A stretch of 64,000 nucleotides of DNA. Origin: Candidatus Peregrinibacteria bacterium. GTDB lineage: Bacteria > Patescibacteriota > Gracilibacteria > UBA1369. The position numbers and the translations under genes are program-made. Every line of letters begins with the position of its first letter. The stretch's first letter is position 1. Below are positions 25,882-35,800 of this stretch, piece after piece. The notes beneath the pieces were generated by a model. The model did not search any database and was not told the origin of the DNA. It saw only the letters and a list, made by a program, of their open reading frames with translations. Location: positions 125,332 through 189,331 of the forward strand of contig PLYH01000005.1 of NCBI GenBank assembly GCA_003153355.1. The letters are read 5' to 3'.

Positions 25882-28302
25882 ATGCCCATTTATAACCCGC
25901 GCGAAACTGAAGCCAAATGGCAGAGACGCTGGGAAGACGCCAAACTGTATACGACGAACCTTGAAGACTTTTCAAAGCCGAAATATTTTAATTTGGTGAT
26001 GTTCCCGTATCCGTCCGGAGACAAACTTCACATCGGTCACTGGTATAACTACGCGCCTGCGGATTCATGGGGGCGTTATATGCGCATGCGCGGAGCGAAT
26101 GTTTTTGAACCGCAGGGGTTTGACAGTTTTGGGCTGCCCGCGGAAAATTATGCGATCAAAACCGGCGTGCATCCGAACATCAGCATTGCGCAGAATGTTC
26201 AGTACATGCAAAAACAACTGCACGAAATGGGAACGATGTATGACTGGGATAAAATGGTCGTGACTTCCGATGAAGAATATTATCAATGGACGCAGTGGAT
26301 TTTTCTGCAGCTGTATAAAAAAGGTCTGGCATACCGAAAAAATGCACCGGTGAACTGGTGCCCGCAGGATCAGACGGTCTTGGCCAACGAACAGGTCGTG
26401 GACGGAAGATGTGAACGCTGCAAAGCCGAAGTGACGAAACGCGATTTAACGCAGTGGTTTTTTAAGATCCGGGATTATGCGGAAAGATTGTTGAATTTTG
26501 ATGGACTGGACTGGCCTCAAAAAACGATGCTGATGCAGCAGCACTGGATCGGCAGGAGCGAAGGCAGCGAGGTTGTTTTTGAACTATGCGACAAAGAAGG
26601 AAAAACGAACGGAAAATCAGTAACCGTGTTTACCACTCGGGCTGATACGCTGTTCGGTGCGACTTATATGGTTTTGGCTCCCGAACATTCTTTAGTTTTG
26701 GAAATTACCACGAAAGAACACCGCCGCAATGTTGAAGAGTATATTGAAAAAACCAAGAAGGAGACTGACATTGCACGCAGTGCCGAAGACCGCGAAAAAA
26801 CAGGTGTATTTACCGGCGCATACGCGGTGAACCCGGTGAACGGCGAAGTGATTCCGGCATGGATCGGCGACTATGTTTTGGTTACTTACGGGACCGGCGC
26901 GGTGATGGCGGTTCCTGCACACGATGAACGTGATTTTGCGTTCGCAAAAAAATATCAGCTGCCGATCGTTGAAGTCATCCGTCCCCAAAAAAGCGAAACG
27001 ACTTTACCTCATACTCCCTATACTGAAGCAGGAGTCTTAACAAATTCGGAAAAGTTCGACGGTTTGAATTCTGAAGAAGCGCGAAAAAAAATCACGGAGT
27101 TTTTGATGAAAAAAAATTCAGGGAAATTCGTAGTGAATTATAAACTGCGCGACTGGCTGATTTCGCGCCAGCGTTATTGGGGTGCGCCCATTCCGATCAT
27201 CTACTGCGAGAAATGCGGCGAGGTTCCGGTTCCTGAAGCAGACCTTCCGGTTGAGTTGCCGAGAGATGTTGATTTCACTCCCAAGGGCGACGGCAAATCT
27301 CCGCTGAATACGGTGGAATCTTTTGTGAATACCAAATGTCCGAAATGCGCGGGTCAGGCGAAACGCGAAGTCGATACCATGGACACGTTCGTGGATTCGA
27401 GCTGGTACTTTTTGCGCTATCCTTCGGCAAAAATGAGCGACAAGCCTTTTGATAAAGAGATGACGAAATACTGGCTGCCGGTGGATATGTATATCGGCGG
27501 TCCGGAACATGCGTGCATGCATCTTTTATACGCGCGGTTTATTACGATGGTTTTGCACGACATGAAGCACATCGATTTTGATGAACCTTTTAAAAAGTTG
27601 GTGCATCAGGGCATGATCACCAAAGACGGTGCCAAAATGTCGAAATCAAAAGGCAACGTGGTGAGCCCGGACCAGTTCGTGGAAAAATATGGCAGCGATG
27701 TTTTTCGCATGTATCTGATGTTTATGGGTCCGTTCACCGAAGGCGGCGACTGGAACGACCAAGGCATTACCGGCATCGCGCGGTTTGTGGAAAGATTTTA
27801 TGTTTTGATGCGTTCGAAAGATAAAGTCGCAAATAAAGAAGAGCTGGACCGGGCAGTTCATAAAACCATCAAAAAGATTACTCAGGACATTGAAAATTTT
27901 CAATTCAACACCGCCGTTGCAGCGCTGATGGAGTTCGTGAACACCGCCAACAAAACAGGCATTGATCATGAAAGCCAGCTGGTTATGACCAGGCTGATTG
28001 CGCCGCTGGCGCCCCATTTGGCTGAACAGATCTGGGAAGAGCTCGGAGGGAAATTCAGCATTGTTGACCATAGCTGGCCGGCCTTTGATCCAAAACTGAT
28101 TGTTGAAACGCAACTCGTGCTTCCGGTACAGGTGAACGGAAAATTGCGCGGGCAGATTTCCGTTGCCATTGACGAGAAAAAAGAAACAATTCTGGAACTC
28201 GCCAAAAAAGATGCGGGCGTTGTCCGTCACATCGAAGGAAAAACTCTGGTGAAAGAGATTTACGTGCAGGGAAAACTTGTGAGTTTTGTTGTTCGGGATT
28301 AA
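25882..28302 (+). CDS. leuS: leucyl-tRNA synthetase
   Basis: About 806 residues from ATG at 25882 (a GTG at 25873 would add three). Class I motifs: HIGH at ~50-53 and KMSKS near 585. The CP1 editing domain is present (TTRADTLFGATYMVLAPEH and GTGAVMAVPAHDERD), followed by ANEQVVDGRCERC-type zinc-ribbon Cys, the anticodon-binding helical domain and a short C-terminal domain (VQVNGKLRGQI). It charges tRNA-Leu. Three prepilin-like genes follow at 9-, 3- and -4-base spacing, suggesting joint transcription. Confidence 0.97.
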   Translation: MPIYNPRETEAKWQRRWEDAKLYTTNLEDFSKPKYFNLVMFPYPSGDKLHIGHWYNYAPADSWGRYMRMRGANVFEPQGFDSFGLPAENYAIKTGVHPNISIAQNVQYMQKQLHEMGTMYDWDKMVVTSDEEYYQWTQWIFLQLYKKGLAYRKNAPVNWCPQDQTVLANEQVVDGRCERCKAEVTKRDLTQWFFKIRDYAERLLNFDGLDWPQKTMLMQQHWIGRSEGSEVVFELCDKEGKTNGKSVTVFTTRADTLFGATYMVLAPEHSLVLEITTKEHRRNVEEYIEKTKKETDIARSAEDREKTGVFTGAYAVNPVNGEVIPAWIGDYVLVTYGTGAVMAVPAHDERDFAFAKKYQLPIVEVIRPQKSETTLPHTPYTEAGVLTNSEKFDGLNSEEARKKITEFLMKKNSGKFVVNYKLRDWLISRQRYWGAPIPIIYCEKCGEVPVPEADLPVELPRDVDFTPKGDGKSPLNTVESFVNTKCPKCAGQAKREVDTMDTFVDSSWYFLRYPSAKMSDKPFDKEMTKYWLPVDMYIGGPEHACMHLLYARFITMVLHDMKHIDFDEPFKKLVHQGMITKDGAKMSKSKGNVVSPDQFVEKYGSDVFRMYLMFMGPFTEGGDWNDQGITGIARFVERFYVLMRSKDKVANKEELDRAVHKTIKKITQDIENFQFNTAVAALMEFVNTANKTGIDHESQLVMTRLIAPLAPHLAEQIWEELGGKFSIVDHSWPAFDPKLIVETQLVLPVQVNGKLRGQISVAIDEKKETILELAKKDAGVVRHIEGKTLVKEIYVQGKLVSFVVRD

Positions 28303-28311
28303 AATAACCTC

Positions 28312-29088
28312 ATGCTTCAAAAGAAAAAACAAACACGTTCCTTTTTTACGATTGTGCGTCCGGGTTTTACGCTTGCTGAAATGATTCTGGTGATTGCCCT
28401 CACCTTGTTTTTGATGACGGTGACGGCGCAAGGGTTTGCCAATTCCGCTTCGCAGTTCAGTTTTGTAAATGTGGACCAGAGAGTTCAGGACATGATTCTT
28501 TCTGCCAGGAGTTTAGCCATCAGCGGAAAGGCGCAGATCGATTATACTGATTTTGATAAAGACGGATGTAAAGATGCCGTGACCACGCCGAGTCTGCCCT
28601 GTTTAGGCGATGACTATGTTACTCCCGCGAATTACGGAGTTGATTTCAGAGATACTGCTGACGTGAGCGGTAATCATACGTATACGGTTACGGAATTTGC
28701 CGATAATCATGTTCCGAATCCATGCGCTGCTCCACCGTGCGGGCTGGAAGGTCAGTTTGATTATAAACCGACTCCAACCCTTGCTGATTACCAACACGGA
28801 TATGATATTCAGCTTGATCAATATGTTTTAACGCCGGGAACAAAACTGATTATTCCGGGCGGTCCGGCCGCTGCCAGCACCACTGTTGAATCAACAATTT
28901 TATTTTCGCCGATTTTTGCCGATGCCAGTTTTAATCCGCCTCTTTCGCCGGCAGATGATCCTTTCTTTAAATTCGGAGTTTCACAATCCAGCGGAACGAC
29001 GATGATCCGCAAACGCTGTTATCAGATCCATAAACTCGCGGGCATCAGCGATCCGGTCACTACAAGCACCAACCCTACCTGTCCGTAA
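28312..29088 (+). CDS. type IV prepilin-like protein (GspH/FimT type)
   Basis: 258 residues. A type III signal (RPGFTLAEMILVIALTLFLM) has a Gly before Phe, and Glu at +5, as PilD-type peptidases need. The C-terminal part is polar with several Cys (CKDA, CLGDD, CAAPPC), consistent with a minor pilin head. It would be processed and fitted into a pilus or pseudopilus. It follows leuS by 9 bases and precedes a second prepilin by 3. Confidence 0.82.
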   Translation: MLQKKKQTRSFFTIVRPGFTLAEMILVIALTLFLMTVTAQGFANSASQFSFVNVDQRVQDMILSARSLAISGKAQIDYTDFDKDGCKDAVTTPSLPCLGDDYVTPANYGVDFRDTADVSGNHTYTVTEFADNHVPNPCAAPPCGLEGQFDYKPTPTLADYQHGYDIQLDQYVLTPGTKLIIPGGPAAASTTVESTILFSPIFADASFNPPLSPADDPFFKFGVSQSSGTTMIRKRCYQIHKLAGISDPVTTSTNPTCP

Positions 29089-29091
29089 CTC

Positions 29092-29802
29092 ATGAAGAAA
29101 AACTCTCAAAAATTCAGAAGAGGTGAATCGCTGGTGGAAGTGATTATGGCTATTTTTGTGGTCGCGCTCGGCGCATCCGTCGCAACTTCGCTCATTATTT
29201 CCGCGCTGCAGTCCAATGAGTTCAGCCGCGACAATCTGATCGCCCTGAATCTTGCTGCGGAAGGGATTGAAGCGATGCGGTCAATCCGCGACGCCAACTG
29301 GCTCAAATTCAGTTACGACAAACAGAACTGCTGGAATATGATGCCTAACGTCACCAACTGCCAGGACCCTGCGGCAACCACCATTGCTGCAACGAACAGC
29401 ACGACAAACTACACCGTTGATCTTGGTTTAAATAAAAATCTTTATGACTGGGGGCTTGCACCAGTTTCTTCGATACTTAATCTTAATATGCCGGGCACGG
29501 GCAGTGATCCGTTCCAGCTTTGGTATTACGATATTGATTCATCTGACGGATCTGGCAGTCATGACATGCTGGCTTCTTTGTCTGCGGCGGGTGGAACAAA
29601 AAATGGCAGTTCATCTTTTTACCGGATGATCCAGGTGAGTTATCCGACTTCGGGTCCCTCCTCCTGCGATCCTGCAACCGGAAAAAGCTGCGAAGAAATG
29701 GCCGTAACTTCCACAGTGCAATGGCGTGCCCAGGGTGTGGTGCACCAGGTCGTTTTAAATACCGAACTGACCGATTATCAAAAAATAAAAGTTAAGTCAT
29801 GA
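29092..29802 (+). CDS. type IV minor prepilin (PilV-like)
   Basis: 236 residues. The signal RRGESLVEVIMAIFVVALG has the cleavage Gly and Glu at +5 (Ser/Leu-Val-Glu-Val). The helix continues into LNLAAEGIEAMRSIRDANWL, typical of PilV/PilW-type minor pilins. The C-terminal head has Cys in pairs (CWNMMPNVTNC, CDPATGKSC). It overlaps the next gene by four bases (ATGA). Confidence 0.82.
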   Translation: MKKNSQKFRRGESLVEVIMAIFVVALGASVATSLIISALQSNEFSRDNLIALNLAAEGIEAMRSIRDANWLKFSYDKQNCWNMMPNVTNCQDPAATTIAATNSTTNYTVDLGLNKNLYDWGLAPVSSILNLNMPGTGSDPFQLWYYDIDSSDGSGSHDMLASLSAAGGTKNGSSSFYRMIQVSYPTSGPSSCDPATGKSCEEMAVTSTVQWRAQGVVHQVVLNTELTDYQKIKVKS

Positions 29803-31013
29803 AAAATCTGATGAAACCAAAACCTGATTCCCGTTTTGAAGCTTTCACTCTGGTGGAAGTGCTCATTGCTGCGACGATTTTTACGATCGTAAGCCTTATC
29901 GCCATCAATGTTTTCGTGAATGTGATCCGCATCCAGCGCAGGGTGCAGCTTGAGAACGCGATTTATGAAGACGCGCGCGTGATGATGGAACGCATTTCCC
30001 GCGAGGTGCGCGAAAATACGGTTGATTATGAAGAGTACTATAATAAAGCGTTGAAACAGGAGCTGCCTTTCGCAAGTAATTCGACACTGAACGGCAAAAA
30101 CCCTTACGGCTGGCGATACGGATGCTATGCGCAAAGATTTTATAATCCCGGTGCAGCCAGCGGACCTTACGACGGAGGATTTGGCGCTTATTGCAGTGTT
30201 CCTCCTCTTGGAGATCCAGCATTAAATCCCGACTGCATCATTGATAAAACTTCTCTTGATATTAATACCGGACAAAATCCTTATGAGGGCAATATTGCAA
30301 AATCTGATTCGACGACAGCCAATGCTTTTTGTGATGATGTTTTCGGAAATAGCACAAGCAATACTTGCGGTGCCCTTGATACTATTACGAACCGCAATGA
30401 ACAAAATGAACTTTATCTCATCAGTGCCGACGGATCGCAAAAAACTTTTTTTGCTTTGAAAGCTTCAACTGCTCCTGAGCTTCCGAACTGGCCGAATGGA
30501 GAACATGCTTTAGCACTGCTTCGTTTAAGCGGCCAGGACAGCGACCATGACGGCGTTATTGAAACCTGGCGCGATGACTCAGGTACAGCATGCAATGCAG
30601 CTACTGGAAATAAGTTTTGCTGTTCGAGCGGTTTTGATTGCAAGGATGCTGACATTCCTTTTTCAACAAGCAGCATTGAAAATACTTTAAACTATAAAGC
30701 CAGCAATAATTATATCGGTTTTATCCCGATCAGCCCTACCAGAACGAATATTGTTTCGTTGAAATTTTTCGTGGCTCCGCTTGAAGATCCGCGCAAAGCT
30801 TTTGCGGAAACGGACCCGACATTGAGCATCCAGCAACAGCCGCATGTGACGATTGTGCTTACAGTTCAACCTTCCCAAGCCTCTTTGTCCGGTTATAACG
30901 GCGATGTTCCTTCCGTGACGATTCAAACTACGGTCACGAGCCGCGTTTACAATGAAGTCAAGAGTTACTATACTTTGGCTTCGCAGGCTAATGGCATATG
31001 CGAGTCATACTAA
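29799..31013 (+). CDS. type IV minor prepilin (PilW-like)
   Basis: 404 residues, the largest of the three. Signal FEAFTLVEVLIAATIFTIVSL, with an Ala rather than Gly at -1, which PilD enzymes tolerate variably. A PilW-like helix follows (VQLENAIYEDARVMMERISREV). The head is large and Cys-bearing, with DSDHDGVIETW resembling a Ca-binding loop. The start overlaps the previous gene by four bases; the 3' end overlaps the convergent rsmI stop by four bases. The trio probably forms the tip complex of a pilus whose main genes lie elsewhere. Confidence 0.8.
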   Translation: MKNLMKPKPDSRFEAFTLVEVLIAATIFTIVSLIAINVFVNVIRIQRRVQLENAIYEDARVMMERISREVRENTVDYEEYYNKALKQELPFASNSTLNGKNPYGWRYGCYAQRFYNPGAASGPYDGGFGAYCSVPPLGDPALNPDCIIDKTSLDINTGQNPYEGNIAKSDSTTANAFCDDVFGNSTSNTCGALDTITNRNEQNELYLISADGSQKTFFALKASTAPELPNWPNGEHALALLRLSGQDSDHDGVIETWRDDSGTACNAATGNKFCCSSGFDCKDADIPFSTSSIENTLNYKASNNYIGFIPISPTRTNIVSLKFFVAPLEDPRKAFAETDPTLSIQQQPHVTIVLTVQPSQASLSGYNGDVPSVTIQTTVTSRVYNEVKSYYTLASQANGICESY

Positions 31014-31729
31014 TCGGTGGAACCGTTGTCATTTGTGTCGGACGATTCTGAGTTTCCATTGCCTTTTCTGGACTCCGATCCAAGCATGATAACGAACTCC
31101 CCTTTCGGATTTTTTTTCTGGAAATGTTCCAGAGCCTGTCCGGTTGTTCCCCGGAAAAACTCTTCGTAGATTTTGGTGAGTTCGCGCGCGACGACCATGG
31201 TGCGTCCCGGAAATTTCTGGGCGAATTCAGTAAGCGTTTTCATAATGCGGTGCGGCGATTCGTAAAAAATAATGGTGCGTTCTTCATCCTTGAAAGTTTC
31301 GAGCATGGTCTGGCGACCCTTTTTCATCGGTAAAAATCCCAGATATAAAAACTGATGCGTCGGCAGTCCGGAAGCTGACAGCGCGGTCAAAAACGCCGAC
31401 GGCCCCGGAATAGGAATAACCTGAATGCCGGCTTCAATGGCGGCTTTAACGAGGACATAACCCGGATCTGAAATTCCCGGAGTGCCGGCGTCCGAAACGA
31501 GCGCGATGTTTTTTCCTTCCTTCAAAATTTGCAGCAGCTGAATGAGTTTACGGTCATCGCTCCATGCATGAAAACTAATCGTGGGTTTTTGGATTTCGTA
31601 TTTCTGAAGCAGGATCTGAACGTGGCGCGTATCTTCCGCGGCGATGTAATCGGCTTCTTTGAGCGTGCGGATGGCGCGAAGCGTGATGTCTTCAAGATTT
31701 CCGATGGGTGTGGCGACGATATAAAGCAT
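31010..31729 (-). CDS. rsmI: 16S rRNA C1402 2'-O-ribose methyltransferase
   Basis: About 239 residues from the ATG at 31729 (MLYIVATPIGNLEDITLRAI), which is the family start; upstream in-frame sequence overlaps tsaB and is not supported. Motifs: AAEDTRHVQILLQKY, ALVSDAGTPGISDPGYVLV and IPIPGPSAFLTALSASGLPT. RsmI methylates the ribose of C1402 in the decoding centre with SAM. It is 14 bases downstream of tsaB. The C-terminal tail is Ser/Asn-rich. Confidence 0.95.
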   Translation of the reverse strand: MLYIVATPIGNLEDITLRAIRTLKEADYIAAEDTRHVQILLQKYEIQKPTISFHAWSDDRKLIQLLQILKEGKNIALVSDAGTPGISDPGYVLVKAAIEAGIQVIPIPGPSAFLTALSASGLPTHQFLYLGFLPMKKGRQTMLETFKDEERTIIFYESPHRIMKTLTEFAQKFPGRTMVVARELTKIYEEFFRGTTGQALEHFQKKNPKGEFVIMLGSESRKGNGNSESSDTNDNGSTD

Positions 31730-31743
31730 TTGAGTGGAAAAAA

Positions 31744-32415
31744 TTATACGAAGACCGGCTTTTTGCTTTGAGTGATGTGCGGTTTTTGCAGATAGAGCGG
31801 CTTGGCCAGCTTCAGGGATTTTTTTGATGTCTTGAGAAGTTCTTCCGCGGCGTGCCCAAAAGTTTTGAGTTCTTTTGGAGTTACAAAACGCGCGGAAATT
31901 TTCTGTGCTTTGAAAAGTTTTTTCAGTGCCGCCAGCTCCTGCGGTTTCATTTCCGTGCAAATGTATTTCAATCCTGTTTTTTTAAAGATGATCGGAAAAT
32001 TTTTGAGTTCGATGAGTTTTTCCTTTTTGGATTGAGGCAGGGCAAGCGCAATATAATCGCCGCCGCCTTTTACAACAACTGCGGTCTTGTTCAAAAACTT
32101 TTTACCGATCTGCGTGCGGATGCATTCAAAAACGCCGGAGGTTCTGATCGGGCTGCCCGTGCTCCATGCCAGAGCGTTCGCAACCGTTACTCCGATGCGG
32201 AGGCCCGTGAAAGGGCCCGGCCCGGTAACGACGAAAATTTCTGTGATGTCTTGCCAGCGGTTTTTCGTTTTTTTGAGAAGAGCCTGAATTGCCGGCAGAA
32301 TTTTTTCAGCTTCGTCCTTATTGCTGATCCAGGATTTTTCCGCGAGAAGTTTGCCGTTTTTTAAAAGCGCGGCGGACGTTCGCTGGGTTGCCGAATTGAT
32401 GGCTACGGTAAGCAT
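31744..32415 (-). CDS. tsaB: tRNA threonylcarbamoyladenosine complex subunit TsaB
   Basis: 223 residues. N-terminal ASKHA strand AINSATQRTSAALLKNG and the GPGPFTGLRIGVTVANALAW signature. TsaB forms the scaffold dimer with TsaD and, with TsaE, modifies A37 of ANN-decoding tRNAs. The C-terminal half is longer and more basic than usual. It is followed by rsmI and preceded by the small basic protein and the amidase-SpoIID gene on the same strand. Confidence 0.9.
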   Translation of the reverse strand: MLTVAINSATQRTSAALLKNGKLLAEKSWISNKDEAEKILPAIQALLKKTKNRWQDITEIFVVTGPGPFTGLRIGVTVANALAWSTGSPIRTSGVFECIRTQIGKKFLNKTAVVVKGGGDYIALALPQSKKEKLIELKNFPIIFKKTGLKYICTEMKPQELAALKKLFKAQKISARFVTPKELKTFGHAAEELLKTSKKSLKLAKPLYLQKPHITQSKKPVFV

Positions 32416-32479
32416 CCGGATCTTTTGAGATTCGGGCGCATTATAAACGATAATGGAATGGCGGCAAATCTCGCCGGTG

Positions 32480-32788
32480 TTATTGCTGTCCTTTTTTCTT
32501 GCGGCGCTGCTCGTTGCGGACGATGTCGATGCGCTTTTTTTGCAAACCGATCACGGTACGCTGGAGATTGTGGATGAGTTCGTTCAGCTCTTTGAGCGAA
32601 GCTTTTTCCGCTTTTTTCATGTACTCCAGCAACTGCCTGCTTGCAGCCGCAAACAGCTTACTATCGCCTTTCGCAAGGTTCTGCAGTTTTACTTCCAGGC
32701 GCATGAAATGCGTTGGGCTTTTTTTCTTTTTGCTCCCGGCGTTTTGTTTATTCCCGCTGGGTTGTTCCTGAGGTATCGGTTTGAGCAT
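32480..32788 (-). CDS. small basic helical hypothetical protein
   Basis: 102 residues, Lys/Arg-rich at both ends (GSKKKKSP and EQRRKKKGQQ), with a helical centre of regular Leu spacing (LKELNELIHNLQRTVIGLQKKR). It may bind nucleic acid, but no family is recognised. It lies between the amidase-SpoIID gene and tsaB with 45- and 64-base gaps. The opposite strand also has open frames here, so confidence is moderate. Confidence 0.6.
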   Translation of the reverse strand: MLKPIPQEQPSGNKQNAGSKKKKSPTHFMRLEVKLQNLAKGDSKLFAAASRQLLEYMKKAEKASLKELNELIHNLQRTVIGLQKKRIDIVRNEQRRKKKGQQ

Positions 32789-32833
32789 ATTGTTTTTTAT
32801 TTTTGTTTTTGGAGTAAGGAGTCGCGTCAGACG

Positions 32834-35800
32834 TCAGTAAAGTTTTTGTACGTCCACTCCCTGATAATAGTATTTGATGATATCGAGATAACTTTTTCCG
32901 GCCTGAGCCATGCCGAGCGAACCGCATCCGCTTAAACCAACGCCGTGGCCGCTCAGGGTTTTTCCGGCGCAATAAGGATCAGGAACACTCACCAGATATG
33001 GCGTGTCCGTCCAGCCCCATACTTCTTCGGCGCTGCGGGTCCGTCCGTCATCGGAACTGAAATATGGAGTTTTAATCAATTTGCCCAAATAGGTCACGAC
33101 CTCTCCGGCAGTATCGGCAATGGCTCTTAAGGTGTTTGGAGAATACGCCTCGGAAACAAACCCGACATATTTTTGCGACGTTTCCGGATCGTCTGTGAGA
33201 TTATATGGAGCTCCAGGAAATTTTTGAGCGAGTCTTACATAGAACATGGCGTACGTGCGCGCGACGACAAGAATGGCTTTAATTTTTTCGTACGGCTGTG
33301 AATCTGCTATTTCGCCCGTGCCTTTCAGATAATCTTCAACGGTGAGTTCATTGATGGTCACGAGCTGGTTGTTGTACCAGTGCGGTTCCAAAACTCCGCG
33401 GAACTGATTATATACGATGCTCGGAGCTCCCGATGCGGGACGGCTCCAGTTTTGAATCTGCAAAATAGTACTGCCGTCCGGAACAAAACGAGGCGGTGCT
33501 GAAGCTGGAGATGTTAAATTTTGACCGACTGCCGTTATGACATACTGGTTATTGGCATAACTGACGGCGGCAGTTTGATTTGCGTTGAAGCTGGTAAGGA
33601 TTTTGCCGTTGCTTTCAAGATGGAAAGGTCCGTTACCGGTGATGACCGGGTTGCCCTGAAAACTGAGTCCGATCCTGATTTTTGTGGTGACGCTCGCAGG
33701 CTGCTGTGTCGTGGCAGGCGGAGGTGTTGGCGACGGTGTCGTTGCTATCGGCTGGCCCGGTGCTGATGGAACAGGCTGCGTGACAGTTGATGGTTTCGTT
33801 ACGCGTATGGAATAATTTCTGGCCTGCTGCAAAATATAGTTTGTTCCGATCTTCGGTTTGATCTGGAGCATATAGAATCCTTCCTGCGCCGGAACGGTGA
33901 GCGTAAATGAAACATGGGCTGTTTCTCCCGGCGCGACCTGGTTTTGCTGCATGGTCGGTCCGGTGATGGCTACGTTCTTTATATTTTTGATTTCAAAATT
34001 AATGCTGTTTTGGCCGGCCTGGTTCCAGATCACTCCGCCGGCATTTTTAATGTCGAACCAGACGGTTTTCTGCTCACCGGCATTGAATGATGTTTCAACG
34101 CTGGTTCCCGCCAAAACGCCCTGATATAATTTTTCATAAACATACACATCGAATTCAGAACCTTTGTTTGTGAACCATGAAATTCCTTCAATGAGCGGCG
34201 TGTAAAACTCTTTATAAGGTCCGATCTGTTTAGGACCTTTGATCTGGAAAACGATGTGGCCGGTGTCTCCGGGTTTTACTTCTTGCTCCTGAAGGTTTCC
34301 CAAACGGTTTGAAGGCGTCAGCAAGAGCTTATTGACATGGTCGCGCGGCTCATCTGCTCCCAATGCAAAATGGTTCTGCCCGTCGCGCTCCCAGGTAATG
34401 TTGCCGGTGTTTTTGACGGCGACAGTGACTTGAGCCTGTTCACCGATTTTCAAAAACGGTTTCGGCAAGGTGATGCTTGCGATTTCATAATCAAAAACCG
34501 CAGGTTTCACCATCATCGGCATGCTCAGATATTTTTCTACTTTGGTCTTTCCGTCAATCATCGGGAAAACTTCCAAAGAGGTAAATCCTCCTTTATAACC
34601 CGCCTGGACATTCATTTTAAAGACCGCGCTCTGCCCGGGAGGAATGCTTCTTCCTGTAGAAGCTGAACGCACGACGCCTTTGTTCAGGAAAAAGTTGTTG
34701 GCATTGTCATCGCGGTTCATCGCAAAATAGGTATCCTGATTCCAGGTCGTCTGGCCGGTGTTTTTCAGTGTCATGACAATATCCTGCGCCTGGCCGGGAT
34801 CAAATTCATATAAAGGAATATCCTGGCTTACCTGAAAATCGTTCTGCTGATTCACCGCTAAATTCGCACCGCGATTGATGATGGTCGATTTGAATCCGGT
34901 CTTGGCAGCCATGCGGATGGCCGGCAGCTGGGCGTAGAGTTTATCGCCGGGGCAGCTGGTGGACATGATGTCGCGGTGGCCCATGACATTGGGAAGATTC
35001 TGTCCGCGGAACATGGATACGCCGGTCGGATCGATGCTGTATTCCTGACTTTTCGCCTTAATCAATGCAACGAGCGATTGAATAACGGGTTCCGGAACGT
35101 CGTTGTCCTGATAATCTCCAAGCACGGCGATGCCGATGGAACCGATGTTGCCCGGGCCCGCGTGCGCCCCCACGACGCCGTCGCCTCCGGCGCGTCCCTC
35201 GTAAATATTGCCCTGCTGGTCGATGATGTAGTTGTAGCCTATGTCGCCCCAGCCGCGAGAAACGGTATGGAAATAGTAAATGTCGCGGATGGCTTTCATC
35301 GGATCATTCAGATCCGTGGTACTGGCGGTGTGATGAATGATAATTTTGGTGACGCTTGCCGGAAACTGTTCGGGCCAGGTGTATTGATTGCCCTGAGCAT
35401 CGGTACTGACCGTCCGGACGATTTTGAGTTCGTCGGCGAATTTGGTCTGGTAATCCGTTGACTCTCCGATCACGAGTGTCGGAGCCGGGTTGTTTGATTT
35501 ATAAATGCGGAGGCTTTCATCGGCGCCCCATTCGGCGCGGGAAATAATATGAATACCGGAAAGATTGGTGCTCAGCGCGACATCATTGGATGTTGTTGAA
35601 GCAATGTTCGTGGAAGAGTTCGGAACCGATGCGGCATAGGCCGGGGTGTTCGGATTTGTAAGCGTGCTCGTGATAAGACTGCCTTTGCCCTGCTGGATGC
35701 TTTGATTGGTGTGAGAGTTGATAAATGTGAACTGGAGATTCTGCACTATCGGAGCCAACTGGCCACCTTCTCCTTCAAGAACGACTTTATACTGAAAACT

